Shown: positions 48,448-61,377 of the stretch, in pieces
How positions within the stretch are numbered: position 1 is the stretch's first letter
How the letters are laid out: each line of letters starts with the position of its first letter
Assembly (NCBI GenBank): GCA_009617715.1
Contig: VTFK01000014.1
Coordinates: 1,054,001-1,118,000 of the forward strand
DNA: 64,000 nt
Source of the DNA: Plectrocnemia conspersa
Lineage: Eukaryota; Arthropoda; Insecta; Trichoptera; Polycentropodidae
Reading direction: 5' to 3'
Position numbers and translations under genes: made by a program
The notes under the pieces: generated by a model
The model's input: the letters and a program-made list of their open reading frames with translations, nothing else
The model's database searches: none
What the model was told of the DNA's origin: nothing

Positions 48448-48640
48448 AATCAGGAACGCCATTTCAGCTTTTTTTTTTTGAGGGGGGGGCAAAATTGTCA
48501 ATTCAATGGTCGCTTTTTAATTTTTCGATTTCATTAAAATTCAGTGTTTTATTAAATGACATGCAATTTTTTGACCAAAATCTAGGGGGGGCTAACGCCC
48601 CCACATGTTGCCATTTTTTAAGAAATTCGTATAATTGTCT
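48448..48640. repeat. G-run/C-run interspersed repeat, copy 2 of 4
   Basis: Starts AGAATCAGGAACGCCATTTC, with poly-T, GGGGGGGG, TTTCGATTTCATTAAAATTC, TTAAATGACATGCA and a CTAGGGGGGG...GCCCCC block. Confidence 0.65.
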
Positions 48641-51600
48641 AATTGCCATCCGTCAACTTCACCATCTGTCCGCCAAAATATATTAAAAAATATACATTAT
48701 TTTGTGTAATAAATGAAAAAAACTCAATTTATATACTTAAAACTTTCAATAAAATATCGTCGCATCAATTAGGTGGATTGAAAAAAATACAATGATATTC
48801 TAAGGCAGTTTTTAAATTATTTAATAAATCTAGAAGAGATCCGGAAAACTTATTCTACTATTTTTATATACTCACTGTTGATTTTTCAACGGGTACTACA
48901 CTAATTTACTATTAAAGATACGCCAAAAGTCAAATTAATGCACCACAATTTGAGATAAAATCTTAATTTAGGCATGGAATCCGCAAATTAAAGAACCTCA
49001 CCAAAAATAAAATAAGATGATGCTTTAATTGTAATCATTTTTAATAAAGTAATAAAAAATATAAATTAGGTACAAAATTGTTTCTCATTTATTTTCATTA
49101 TTTTTAACATAGTGATGTCACCCAACAAAAATATACGAACGGAATGCAAAATATTGTTATCTATCAATAATTTATTCCAAATCATGCAGCGAATGTATAA
49201 ACATTTGGCCATAACAAATAATTAAAAAACACGCATCAGCAATTTAATCAAAGTAATTTTTATATTTGGCCATAACAAAATTTAAATCGAGTAGGATATA
49301 CATATAATTTAATTCTAAATTATTGTCATTTTTATCCTGTTTATCTTAAAGCGAATAAAGCAATTTAAAGCAGAGATCGGCAAACTTTTGTCAAACTTTT
49401 ATCATAAAATATATCATGGTTAAACCTTACTCCCCCTCTCCCATTATATCAATTATATACCCTTTTTCCTAAAATTAAACAAATCATATTTATTAATTTA
49501 TGTAAATAATAATAATGTCAAACACAAACTTCAACAATATACAGAAATCGGTTACTTTTCTATCCTATGTACTATCCATTTTAGAAACTTTAATTAAAGA
49601 TAAAACGATGTTTATGTTAATTATTAAATAATATAATGTATATTTTTCCTTAGATAATTATTTGAGCTAAAATAATAAATAAATATAGGTTTTAAAAACA
49701 TACATATTCCGCATTATATTCCCTTCGATATTATATACAAAGTATAGCTTTAAATACAACAAATAATCGCGTTAATCAAGTCCATGAAATCAAATTTTTC
49801 GGTTTAAAAGATAGTGCCCGCTACGGCACGTTCATTTTACTATTAAGAAGATAAGGCACGAATAAGAAGTTAAGAGTTATCCAGTTGAGTGTTTAAATTA
49901 AACGAATCAAAGTGGATTATCATAGCGCAAATTATACCTCAAGTTTGATAGCCTATTATGCTGCAGATAATCCAAGAAAATTGTGCAATTAAACGTGCTT
50001 GCTTGTGAAGGCATGTGTTTATTTAAAGACAATAAATAATTTTAAGGAATTTACTTGAGAGATAAGTGCTACTCTAGTGACCAATTTTATGTGGAAATGT
50101 CAGAGTATTCAAAACGCATGTATATGTTAGTAGAAGAAAATAATTTTTAAATTTTTAAAATACATTAGTATTTAAGCTGGGTATAAAAGTCCGTATCTCA
50201 TTTATATGCCACCCATTTTTTTTCTAATAACACGAATATAAATTTTAAAATTTCAGGTAGATATGTGTTATATATATTAAACATGACACCCAATCATATT
50301 CAAACAGTAACCAATTTGTTAAAATCTGTTCAATCGTAATAGGTACAGAGTACAAATAAATACATTCAATACGATTAGATTAAAAGCGTCTTTAATGCAT
50401 ATCATTTTAAGCACGATATTTCCTTTTGTTATCAATTTTATGCCTAAATATTAGATCTCAAGTGTGCAAATTCAGTGTCATTTGGCTGACGAGGGTTAAT
50501 GAATTCATTTGATGCACAATGACGATCAAATTTCGACATTCTTTATGGTAAAACGAGACTCTTTAAACAGCAAACAAGTTTAAAATGCGTCTTTCAACTT
50601 TATCAAGCAATATATTAAGTTTTAAAAAGTGCAGAAATTAAAGTCGTCTTTCAATCGTTATTCTTATTACTTATTAACAATACTGATGGCTAGTCATATC
50701 TAAATTATAGGGAGGCGTTCTAGGACCGTAGATTATATTTCTAGAAAGTATAGACAATCGACACTACCGTCTCTGGCACAGTTTTTAGAATTTTCCAGTC
50801 ACGCCAACCATAAACATTTTACTTTCGCGGTCATGTCAAAATTAATAAACAATTACTATTTACACTTAATATTAATAAGCGTCGAAAAAAAACAAAAGCG
50901 ATGCTCAATCTTATCTGGTTGAGTAGTTAGAATGACATAAATGTAAACTTAAGTATGTGAAGTTAAAACATCTTTTAAATGGCGTCATTTAACATTTTAT
51001 TTAGTTAATTAATAAGAAAACTAATGTTGGTATTTAGGGCAACTATAATTATTGTATTTAAATGGTTGCAACTTATAAAACCTGCGTTGCTGCATAAAAA
51101 TACAAACTAAAAATATCTATTACATCGTGTGTTTTATTCAGCAGCTTCGTATGTTTTTAATTCTAACTAAAACGTAAACAATTAATTATTCATTCAAAGC
51201 AACTATTTATACAATAACAAAACTAATTTAAATCGAAGTAAACAACATAAATATGAATTTATAATAACCTAAGCGAACGTATAATTTAAAGATGTGATTA
51301 AATTAAATTATAATTTCATATATTTCATTAAAAATTATATTATAAATAGATCTTAATTGAAGATAATTGAATATATAAACATAAAAAATGTTTAAAGCAA
51401 TTGATAATTACTTTTAAAAAAAATATGCATTTAAAGCACTTGAAAAATAGTCACAATACAATTTCCTAATAATATGTTTACACAGAAGAAGAAAAACTAA
51501 CGATTTTTAATTAAACATCATAAGCTTCATATGTAAATAAATCATTGATTCAGTGATAAATTCATAGATAGTATAAAAACGCAATGGTTTGACATTTTAA

Positions 51601-52139
51601 AAAATATAACAATATGCAAGACCACAGCTAATTATCTTCTTAATTTAAATAATCAAAATGTCATTCAGACATTTTCATAATCCATTTCCTCGTTCATTAC
51701 GTATATTAATTTTCAAGTAAAATATTTAAGTGGTATGTCTTGCCTTCTATACATTATGGCTTTCAATTGCGATATCTTAATACTTGAACCATCTTTTCAA
51801 CACCGAAATACTCAATATAAATACCGGTTTCTCAAATCTATTTTGTGTGGTTTACGTGAATTCAACAAAAAATATTTGAGAGTTGTGGTATTTAAAACTA
51901 TGTTTGCCTACTTAGAAAGCCTTCATATATTCCAAGAATGCATATATTTACAATTTCGACATCAATATAGCATCTGCTAATTGGTAATTGCCATTTGCGC
52001 GAAACCTTTTAAGGATTAGGATTTTACAGCCCACTGATTGTATACAATGTGCTGTATGCTGTTTTCAGATTCAAATTTAATAGTTTCCACTACTAATACA
52101 TCGCACTTGAATACTTTTTACTATAAAGAGTGTCCGCTC

Positions 52140-52320
52140 ATGAACGTCATTTCAGCTTTTTCCGGAAGAGAGGGGGGGGGGGGCAGAAATTGACTAGTCT
52201 AGTGATTTTATTAATATTTCGATTTCACTAAGACTCATAGTATTTCATTAAATGACATGCATTTTTCTGACCAAATCTAAAGAGGGAAAGGGGGCAAATG
52301 CCTCTTGATTAGTTTACAAA
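52140..52320. repeat. G-run/C-run interspersed repeat, copy 3 of 4
   Basis: AACGTCATTTCAGCTTTTTC, GGGGGGGGGG, TTTCGATTTCACTAAGACTC, TTAAATGACATGCA and a GGGGGCAAATGCC block in the shared order. Confidence 0.65.
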
Positions 52321-52969
52321 TAGCAATCTGAAAGCTATCCAGTTTTTATTTTTTTTTTAATTATGGGGACTGATTTAAGTTGGCTACTCCGGAGACACGC
52401 AGCACCCTGGCAATACATTTGGTTTGGCGACGCGATTTTATAACTGCCTTATTATCTTGCAGCGGCTAACCTGGGTCTCATAGTCAACCCAAAAGTTTTA
52501 CATTTACAAAATGCTGTTAAAATCAGTATAAAGACACCACTATTTTCATTGTAACAAAAATAAATTCACGCTCTTTTATGATTTCTTTTTAAAGTGCAAG
52601 AGGTTAATCGATAAACAAGAAAATTGAGAAAGTTGTAACGATCGTAAAATATTAGATCGACATTTATAGGTTTGTAATTTATTAGTTAATAAATTATAAT
52701 TATTATTATCCTTGATTTATTTTTTATCGTGGAATTTATTCCCGATATTGATTTTATTATTCAATCCATTGCGAAATATTATAAATAAATCAATATATCT
52801 TATTAATTAAATAAGTCTAGGTCTGATTTAATTATAATACAATAATAAAATATCTTTAGAATCGCTTTTGGTCCTTGGCACGCATTGAAGCGGTAAATAT
52901 GTGTAAATTTTAGACGCATTGCGAATGTCAATAAAATACTATTTTAATGGTCGTCAATTAACACCTTAC

Positions 52970-53225
52970 GGCCGTAATGTATGCGTCCGAAAAATAATGT
53001 CGAGCGCGACAAAGCGCGTCGTCAATGACCGGAAAATGACAATTTTCGCGCAAATTCGCGATCGCCCTTGAATAACAGCCATTGTCGCTCACAATTGGCA
53101 TAGTACAGTTGTTTCACGGCGTGAACGCAACTAAACACTGGTCTGAAAGAGAAAAGCCGCCATTTTGCATTTTAGACAAATGTCAAAATTTTCAAAATGG
53201 CACTGAAGTCTGAGTTGCCACGCGA
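52970..53225. promoter_or_regulatory. CpG-rich island in AT-rich DNA, possible promoter
   Basis: Dense CG dinucleotides (GCGCGACAAAGCGCGTCGTC, TTCGCGCAAATTCGCGATCG) contrast sharply with the flanks. It is followed by GCCGCCATTTTGCATTTTAG, a non-repetitive sequence. No ORF is associated. A promoter or first exon of a gene transcribed in either direction, for instance the zinc transporter, is possible. Confidence 0.35.
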
Positions 53226-55374
53226 AAAATTAAGCAAATATACACTGAAAAATAATTGTTTTTTTTCAACTGCCAGAATTAAAATGTTTTATATTAAAAT
53301 TGCAGTATCAAAATATTTACATTCCACGTTAAAGATTTATATTTTCGGTAAAAAACTATTTTGAATACTCGTCCCTATATACCTAATTATAAATTCACAC
53401 ATCGTTTTATAGTATTGTGTCACACTCCAAACTCGATTAACCAAATTTATGTCAACTCCTATTTCGAATTATTAACAATAATCAAATGACCTTTATTCGA
53501 TGGTCAGTGTGTGATATGAGGACAGGTCTAATTTACGATCAATATTTAAATTCAGTTGCAGAAGGAAATACATATATAGTAAATATACTATAATTCGAAA
53601 ATGTTAATTATAATGAAATGGAAATTAGTCATATAAAAAAATTCGTCGTGAAAAATATGTTTACATTTTCGCAGAAAAACAAGGAAGCATAAAGTATGTT
53701 GCAAAAAAATTCATGCATAATATCAACAATAATAAAAATTAATAGACAATAAATAATCTGGATTAACAAGTGGGTAGGCGTTATATAAAAAACACTAATC
53801 ACGACTCGTCCTTTATTGTGCAAAAAATTGAAGAAAGTTCATGATCATGATTTAGCTTTTGATATTTACACATTTGGCCTGCTTTTCACTTCTACTTTCC
53901 TGCTTTCGCTATCGCCTAAAATTTATACGATTTTTTACCATTAATTGATCGCCTTCATACTTAAACCGATACTGACTAATGATCTGTCTTATATAAGTAA
54001 ATGATTTCACTATTTCAGGGTCGTAAATCTTAGCACAAAAAATAAACCATAAACAATAAATTGGCAGTTGACTCAAGTCCATTGTAACGTATAAAGCTTT
54101 ACATTTTTATATCGACACTGGTTTATGATATCGGTTTAAAAAACGTGATTCTAACTTCCAACTAGTTATCGTGAAAATGACAACATTACTTGCTATCGAA
54201 CTGTTACTCTATTTATATATTTTTTCTTCTAAAAGGCATTGACACGTTCGATCGTGTCAAGTTTTTAATCGGAACGTCTTCGTAATCCGTAACTTGTAAA
54301 CATTGCATATGTTGCGTTGAATGTGATTTAAATAAAGCATTGAATTATCTATAATTGAAACTGTCCCTTAAAAGGAGCCATAACTAACATTATTATAATT
54401 GTTCAATTGTACTTTCAACGTTGATATAAATATTTAAAAATTGTCACATGGACATAATATAGTTATTGATATCATGAGCTTAAATCACCATTAGTTTCCC
54501 AATAAGATTTTTGGTTTTGCGATGCTTAAAATATGCTGTATATATCTGTAATATTTAAAATAACTTCTAACAAATTAATACAAACAAAAATCTTATGCCA
54601 AAAGATAATTAGTATATAATGACTCACGTAATAGATTAAAATTTGAATAATATGCTGATAATTTTTATTCATAATAATATGTTCCACACTTTCTGATATG
54701 TCAATCAATAACATTAACGATGACTATGAATAAAAAAATATTAGGGAAAATTATTTATATAACACTACTCGTTACAATGTTATATCACTTGTGACGCTGA
54801 ATATTGAGTAAATACTTATTCAAAACATAAATAACAATATATTTATAATTAAAATACTTTTATAATTTTAAATAAAATTGTCATTGTAATCATAATCGAT
54901 TTGAAGAATTTCAAACATACGTATTAAAAATACAACATTTTTGTTGAATTGCTCACATTGGGAATAAATTTTGTTTTTATTACTACTGTTTATTATTCAG
55001 TAATGTCTCAAAATATTATCATACCTATGACCTTAACCTTTTCTGGTTATTGGTGATTTTCGCTCTGGTAAAGCACATTATTAATATTTTATACCCAATA
55101 TGTACAACTTCACTCAAATTTAATCATTTCTATATTCATCCGTGAGAATAAGAAAATCTAGGAAAACCAAAACTATTATTATTGTCATTGACTATACCAA
55201 TGATCTATATATATACTATGTACATATAATATAACTATTTTATTTTTATTATTCATATCATTTATAAAAAAAAATAATAAATAATGTAACATAGCTTTAA
55301 AATAGTTTATTTTTGTTACCCATGAAATATATAATTTATTTATAATATATAATTAAATTTAAAAACTATCCATC

Positions 55375-55690
55375 GTTTTAACCGAGTAAACACAATCAAC
55401 ACCCATAAAAAAGGAGTGACACCAGACTGAAATCTGTGATTTAGGGTTTTTTTTAATTACAAACTATATTACAGCTTGCAATAAATATATGTTAATATTT
55501 ACGTCTCAGTTCGATTTTTATTTAAATAATCAATCACGATGTTCAACTGTGTGATTAGGAAAATCTAAGAAAACCTAATTTATGATATTCAATCGGAATT
55601 ATAAGTATATAATAATCTCCCAGACACGATAGACATTAAATAGCAATAATTTTCAAATGGGATTTGATCCCAATCCTTTGAAGTAATATT
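55375..55690. repeat. interspersed repeat, partner of 46625-46885
   Basis: GAGTAAACACAATCAACA, GTGACACCAGA, GATTAGGAAAATCTAAGA, CCTAATTTATGATA, TATATAATAATCTC and GACACGATAGACATT occur in the same order as in the partner. It ends with a GGGATTTGATCCCAATCC box. Confidence 0.5.
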
Positions 55691-56349
55691 TACCGACCCA
55701 TAGCACTGGTTTTATTGTGATGTTTGTTAGAAAGTATGATATTAAAATACCTCAATATGCGACAGATTTGAATATAAAATAACCTAAGTTAGAATAAGTT
55801 TTCATTAAATCTATATCTATTGTATTATCCATGCATTTTTTAATGGCTAAATATGTGACATGTCATTCCTCAAATACCACTCATTTTTACTAACTTGACT
55901 AACTTGAAGCGTTATATAAGGATATGTTTGAATATAATATTATGTATATTATTCTGACATAAACATATATATGCAATTGAGACATGTTTGTTGTTATTTG
56001 TAAAATTAATATTTACATAAATACTTTCTTTAAGTTGCCCAAACTATAAATATCTAATATTGCATCGATTATAATTTTATAATTATTCAAACAATAAGTT
56101 ATATTAGCTAAATAAAATAATAAAATAAAATAAATAAATATTCATTTATTTATTTTATTATATTACATATGTGTTTTTGATGGACTGGAGATTTAAATGT
56201 TCTACTAAAATTACGGTAGAATAGATTTCTCCGATCTATATTATTTATATTCATTCGTAGACTATTTGAAGCAGATTCACATATTTGAAAAGTCTAATCG
56301 AACATAATCACATGCACACACAATGGAATTGACGTAAAGATAAGCACTA

Positions 56350-56725
56350 ACCAATATCCAAATATCCGTGCGACAACAACGCTCGACCGCAGACGATTCG
56401 TGACACAAAACAACAATTTTTACAATATCAAAACGCTCTCGACACCTTCTGTGTTATTGATTTAGATTCAAAATCGAATGCAAAATTATAAATAACAAAA
56501 ACGGAAAGGGGAAACGACCGAGCGCTTCGAACGATCGCGGAGCACTGAGGCAATCTTTGCTGGCAAACCGTAGGATGACGGAACAAATTCATTATCATCA
56601 ATGATTTACTACGCGAAGATCGTGATAAAATGTGAAATTGCCGATTCAGATACAGATATAATTACGTTCGTTACAAGTGTACGGTAACGCCGTGTGACTG
56701 TACTGAAGCTGAAAAAATCTGATGA
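56350..56725. promoter_or_regulatory. second CpG-rich island, possible promoter
   Basis: CG-rich segments (CGCTCGACCGCAGACGATTC, CGACCGAGCGCTTCGAACGA) spread over about 370 bases with no repeat signature. No coding frame is supported. The same reasoning as for 52970-53225 applies. Confidence 0.35.
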
Positions 56726-57384
56726 CGAATGTTACTAAATGGGATAAGTCCACTAGGAGATAAAAAATATAAGTTTAATAACGTATTTTCTATCAATAAA
56801 AATGATCATGTTAGAAAAATGCCTAATATCTAAAAGACATGAGATCGAATCCCATATGGACACTAATGTTTTTCAATCTATAATATATAGTGTTTGGGAG
56901 ATTCTGTGAGAGTCTTATTATTAGGAAACGAATAAATGTAATTTCCGTTCCATCAGTTTCTTAGAACAAAAGTCAGTACCCTGCTACTTTTGGTGCACCT
57001 TATCGTAAGAGACTCATCGACCAGTGATATAAATCAGTGACTAATGCCTGAAAGCATGGCCACCGAGAGCAATCCCAGACCCTGGGAAAACAATGATTCC
57101 GGGCCTCATGACAAAAATGTCACTTTATATATTTTTTAGCATCTTTATATAATTTCTTGAATAAATAATAATAAGTAAGAGTTACACCTTTCTATGCTAC
57201 AAATAAATATAAAAATTAGCCACCGTTGCGACATATTTTCTGAAATCATATTTCATGCCAAATATTTTAATTATGCATTAAAAAATATTAAAAATCTACT
57301 CATAATATTAACCTTCTTAAAATAAATCCTTCAAATAAAGAAATAATAAAATATTATATAACATAAAAACTACTCACTTAGTTG

Positions 57385-57540
57385 AAAAGAGCGTTTAGAT
57401 GTCATGGTAGTTGATTTTATGATAAAATATTATATTAATTCTATTCTAACTGCTGGAAGCATGTCTTACTTGATAATACTTGTATATTTTCATTGAAACA
57501 CTAATCTAAACGCTCTGATAATTATCTTTTAATTCAACAA
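57385..57540. repeat. short inverted-repeat element
   Basis: AGAGCGTTTAGAT near 57398 is mirrored by ATCTAAACGCTCT near 57506, with about 100 bases between, and GTTGAA/TTCAAC outside. It could be a small MITE; no second copy was seen. Confidence 0.4.
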
Positions 57541-58559
57541 CTTTGTGTTCTTTGTGATAGGGTTCATTGTTATCGATTCATTTGAAAGTAAATTGTGTAT
57601 TGCAGTTTCGCATTCATTATAGTCAATTTTTCAACTACTATAAAGTTAGTAGTACTAATAATAATTTAAATAACTTTTTATGTCTAGTAAATGATAAGTT
57701 ATTAAAAAATATTTTAACGCGTTGATGAAGAAAAATACAAAAGTTATCTTTAATCGATCGTTACTCTATAAAACGCATTTTATAGCAATTGCAAATAGTT
57801 TGCATCTAATAACTAAATGCTAATCGAGTGGACTATATATATGTATATATTAACATACTAGCGTTGTTTAATAATAAGCTCTGCGATGATTATGGTGTGG
57901 AATGCCGTTAAATATCATTTGTCATAGTTACAAATCTATATATGCAAATACTGATATTCACAAGGATAAATCGAGGATTTCTATTCTCTAATTGTTCTAA
58001 TAATTAAGTTTAATTAGCATCACTATATTATTGAAGCAATTGTCAAAGAATAAAATAGACTTAAATCTTCATAGTTAGTAAAATGTTATGGTGACGTCTG
58101 CGAACTGAAACGGAGTGCTAGCACTTTTTTCGATTTAAATACACCATGTCTCTACAACTTTTAGTTCTCAACGGATAACTCGCTACTGAAAATAATGAGG
58201 ACGTATTTCCCCCCCCCTATTTTTTTTTAATTTTGGAAAATAGTTTTTCAATGAAAATGTTATTAAAAACAGCAAAATGGTACCATTCTTTTTTGGGGCA
58301 CCGTGGTAAAGAAATAGTTAAGAAATAATTATCTAAGCATCGTGAATATTTAGAATAATTTACTCCTAATCTACTATTTTATCTGACAAAAAATATTGGT
58401 TTAAAATTGACTTCTAAACTTTTGTTGTTGAAGTTTCGCTATTATTTCTATGAAGAAAATATCGTGTATACATGTATTTTAGAAGAAAATCTACATACTA
58501 CATAAATCAAAAATTGATATTCTGACTTTTCAATAATTGCTACCAAGAGTTTTTTACAT

Positions 58560-58690
58560 GTACTTGTTAAGAATATCGGCCATGCTCAAAAACCAATTAT
58601 TATAAACGTTTTCTCAGCAGTTGGCCTCAACAGCTACAAAAGCGACCAGCAACTTTTTGCTACATAAATACTATTTAAAATTTTAAACTT
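58560..58690. repeat. foldback repeat family, left-half copy
   Basis: GTACTTGTTAAGAATATCGG, GTTGGCCTCAACAGCTACAA, AAGCGACCAGCAACTTTTTG and CTACATAAATAC follow the order of the left arm of the family. Confidence 0.6.
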
Positions 58691-58817
58691 TGTTTTTAAT
58701 CACCGTGCGCGTTTTTATTCCCCAACCACTGGTTTAAAATCACAATTAACCGTTTATCAGTATAGTCGTGTCATATTTGTTTAAATATGTAGCAGAGAGA
58801 ATGAAAACGAAAATTGA

Positions 58818-58975
58818 ATCAGGACCAGAGACGTCGTTTCAGCTTTTTCCAGGTGTGAGCAAAAGTTGCCCAAACAAAGGTCGTTTGTATATTATTTCCA
58901 TTTCATTAAGTTTCATATTTTTTTTAATGACATGTAATTTTCTGGTCAAATTCAATGGATTAAAATCTATGTCAA
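58818..58975. repeat. G-run/C-run interspersed repeat, copy 4 of 4, without the runs
   Basis: ATCAGGACCAGAGACGTCGT, TTTCAGCTTTTTCC, CATTTCATTAAGTTTCATA and TAATGACATGTAATTTTCTG. The G and C runs are missing in this copy. Confidence 0.55.
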
Positions 58976-59074
58976 AAACATTAAAATATTTTCCTTAGTA
59001 GAAATATAATATCTATTGGTGAAAATTTATTTTGCCTTCACTTTAATAAATTAACTAAAAAATTGACATTTATT

Positions 59075-59270
59075 CATCGCATGTAAATAAAGTATGATCA
59101 GTATGTAAATGTATATATTACTAATACATATTAAAAAGTTGAAATCATATAAATTTAGAAGCACATACCAGATAAATTATATTATATGTGTTTTACTGGT
59201 TAAAAATATATATCTACCTGTGAGAATAAATTCCGACATGATTTTACTAAAATAACATATTTTAAAAAGT
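59075..59270. repeat. interspersed repeat, partner of 39870-40065
   Basis: CATGTAAATAAAGTATGA, TTAAAAAGTTGAAATCATAT, ACCAGATAAATTATAT, ACTGGTTAAAAATATATATC and GACATGATTTTACT in shared order. Confidence 0.65.
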
Positions 59271-59685
59271 ATTTTCAGGATAGTTCAGTTACCATTCCTA
59301 ACAAGTATCCTTTTACATGTAAGATACAAAAAACTTTATTTATTTAGATAGAAATTTACGGTGTAATTCGTTACGCAATGAACGTTTTTTATAGTTTATC
59401 AAAGTGACGGAAGAGATTCTGCTTATTAGATCTCTTTCCAAATTAATCCATGCTTAATTTATATTTATAATATTTTTCCATATAAATATTTTTGTATGTC
59501 ACTTTTATATTATTTGAATTTTTACAACGTTGAATTGTATCTTAGAAACTATTTGCGCCGTTTTTATTATTTACGATCATGTTCAAAATTTTTGGTGCTA
59601 TGGCCAAATTTAAAATTAAAAGTTTATATTGACATTTGAGTGTCAATACAGCGCAGACGATGGTTGAGTATCAAAATAAACGATA

Positions 59686-60575
59686 ATGGGTCAAAACTGC
59701 AGCGCCGAAGACATCGCTCACTATCCGGTGGATCAGTTCCAAGAGGATATTCTTAAAAATGCGAGGATCCTCACGGAGATTGCATCGCTGACATACGAAG
59801 ACTTCGTCCAACATCTCGGCGAACTAAACAAGTTGTGAGTATTATGAAATTGTATGAATCGCTTTCTCCTGTGATATGTTATTTATGATTACCGTTTCAG
59901 ATCCAAGAAATGCCTGGATAAAAACGGGAAGCAGCTGGTTTTCGCCGTTAAAAAAGGCACTGACTCAACCATACTATGGAAAGGCACTGTCAAAATAGGT
60001 TGCGTCAAAGTGGATCCCAAGACGAACTCGGTCGAATCTTATCGTATGATTAACTTGCCTGAGTTTCTAAAGATATTCAAAACGCTCAAAGGACACATGC
60101 AGTGTATCGAAGCGAGTGAGAGACATAAAAGGAGGTCCGAATCCGAAGCTTCGTGTTCTAGTTTCATGGGTGAAAGCCCACCTACTATGACAGCATCCAT
60201 TCTACTGGAACAAGTTGACCGGTTGAACATTTCCAAGACCTTCGACAAAAATACAGAATGTTGTATTTGTTTAGAGAAACCTCCAGAAGTTATTTTACCA
60301 TGCGCTCATTCTTATTGTCTTCCGTGCATCGAACAATGGTTATTATCATTATCATATAATCAGTATACTAAATATTTATTAAAAATATCGTTTTTGTATT
60401 TTACAGGAACGTCAACAATAAGACATGTCCGATTTGTCGCGAAAAGTTGGAAACTACAGATGATACGTGGATTATATCAGAAGCACCCGACGTTGACGAA
60501 ATCGCTGCCGAAATTTGCTCAACGTTAGATAGTTTGACTGATACTTCTCCGAAGCATCAATCTAAACCCTCGTGA
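59686..60575 (+). CDS. RNF141: RING finger protein 141 (E3 ubiquitin ligase) orthologue
   Basis: Exons 59686-59834, 59901-60338 and 60407-60575 join to 756 bases, 251 residues. The protein starts MGQNCS, a good N-myristoylation signal also seen in vertebrate RNF141 (MGQ). The middle holds LTYEDFVQHLGELNKL and RMINLPEFLKIFK, matching conserved segments of the family. A C3HC4 RING occupies residues 170-206: Cys170, Cys173, Cys184, His186, Cys189, Cys192, Cys203 and Cys206, with CCICLEK, LPCAHSYC and TCPIC. The tail keeps the DTWIISEAPDVDEIA block. RING proteins recruit E2 enzymes to ubiquitinate substrates; the substrates here are unknown. A frame running through intron 2 is an artefact that loses the last two RING cysteines. 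PolyA signal AATAAA is near 60712. The gene converges on SPT2. Confidence 0.93.
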
Positions 60576-61377
60576 ATATATTATTCATATAATATGAATT
60601 AAAAAGTCTATCTATTCATTATATACATATATATTTTTTACTATATAAATGTTGCATGATTACAATTGATCTATTAATATTGAGAAATAGTAACAAAACA
60701 TATAAAACTTTTAATAAACATTTGACACGTAATTATTGTTGATATATTACATAATTTAGCTATGTATTATTAAATGTTATATAATAAGGCTTTTCATGCA
60801 TAAGAAAATTTGTTAAGCTGTTACTGTTAATACTCTATATACTGTAACAATCTCGTTTTGGTGTGATATTTTCTCATTTGTGTGTGTTATTTGTTTATTT
60901 TCTAAATTTGTGATATGAAATATTTAACTATTACAATAAATATATAATTTTTATAATCATTTTTTATTTATATATGTAAATATAAAATAACGCGACTTAT
61001 TCAATGCAAGTAAATAAAAAATAATTACTATGCCAACAATTCCCCATATCTATCTCTAAATAGTACAAAATTGTTATTATTATCGATTAATATAAAACCT
61101 CATATGTAAACACAACAAATATATCTTTGAAGCTATATTTTTATATAGTAATAAGCTAGATATAAATACATATGCAACACACATATAATTTAGTGAGATG
61201 AATATTTATATAAAAAGTTCCCTGTTAATCAAAAAAAATAATTAAACATAAGGAATGAAATCACATATTCCCATTTTTCATACTCAATGCAATGCTCAAT
61301 TAAATTTATCACTATATAATTAAACTCTATAAAACAGTATTTGTACACAATATTCACAAATCGATTATCTAAGATCA
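60576..61377. other. convergent intergenic spacer
   Basis: AT-rich 3' UTR sequences of RNF141 (+) and SPT2 (-). Nothing else is seen. Confidence 0.6.

Larger units (their letters stand above)
42241..59685. other. 17 kb without a supported gene
   Basis: AT-rich sequence with interspersed repeats listed separately and two CpG-rich islands. Part of it is probably 5' intron or promoter territory of the minus-strand zinc transporter gene, whose first exon is not found. Open frames at 44168-44414, 51735-51980 and elsewhere lack recognisable content. Confidence 0.5.

Noticed and set aside
51735..51980. 81-codon plus-strand frame in the gene desert
   Set aside because: Isolated, no known motif and surrounded by AT-rich noncoding DNA.
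60010..60528. 172-codon frame for RNF141
   Set aside because: It reads through intron 2 and starts within exon 2; the spliced model gives a complete RING and the right N- and C-termini.
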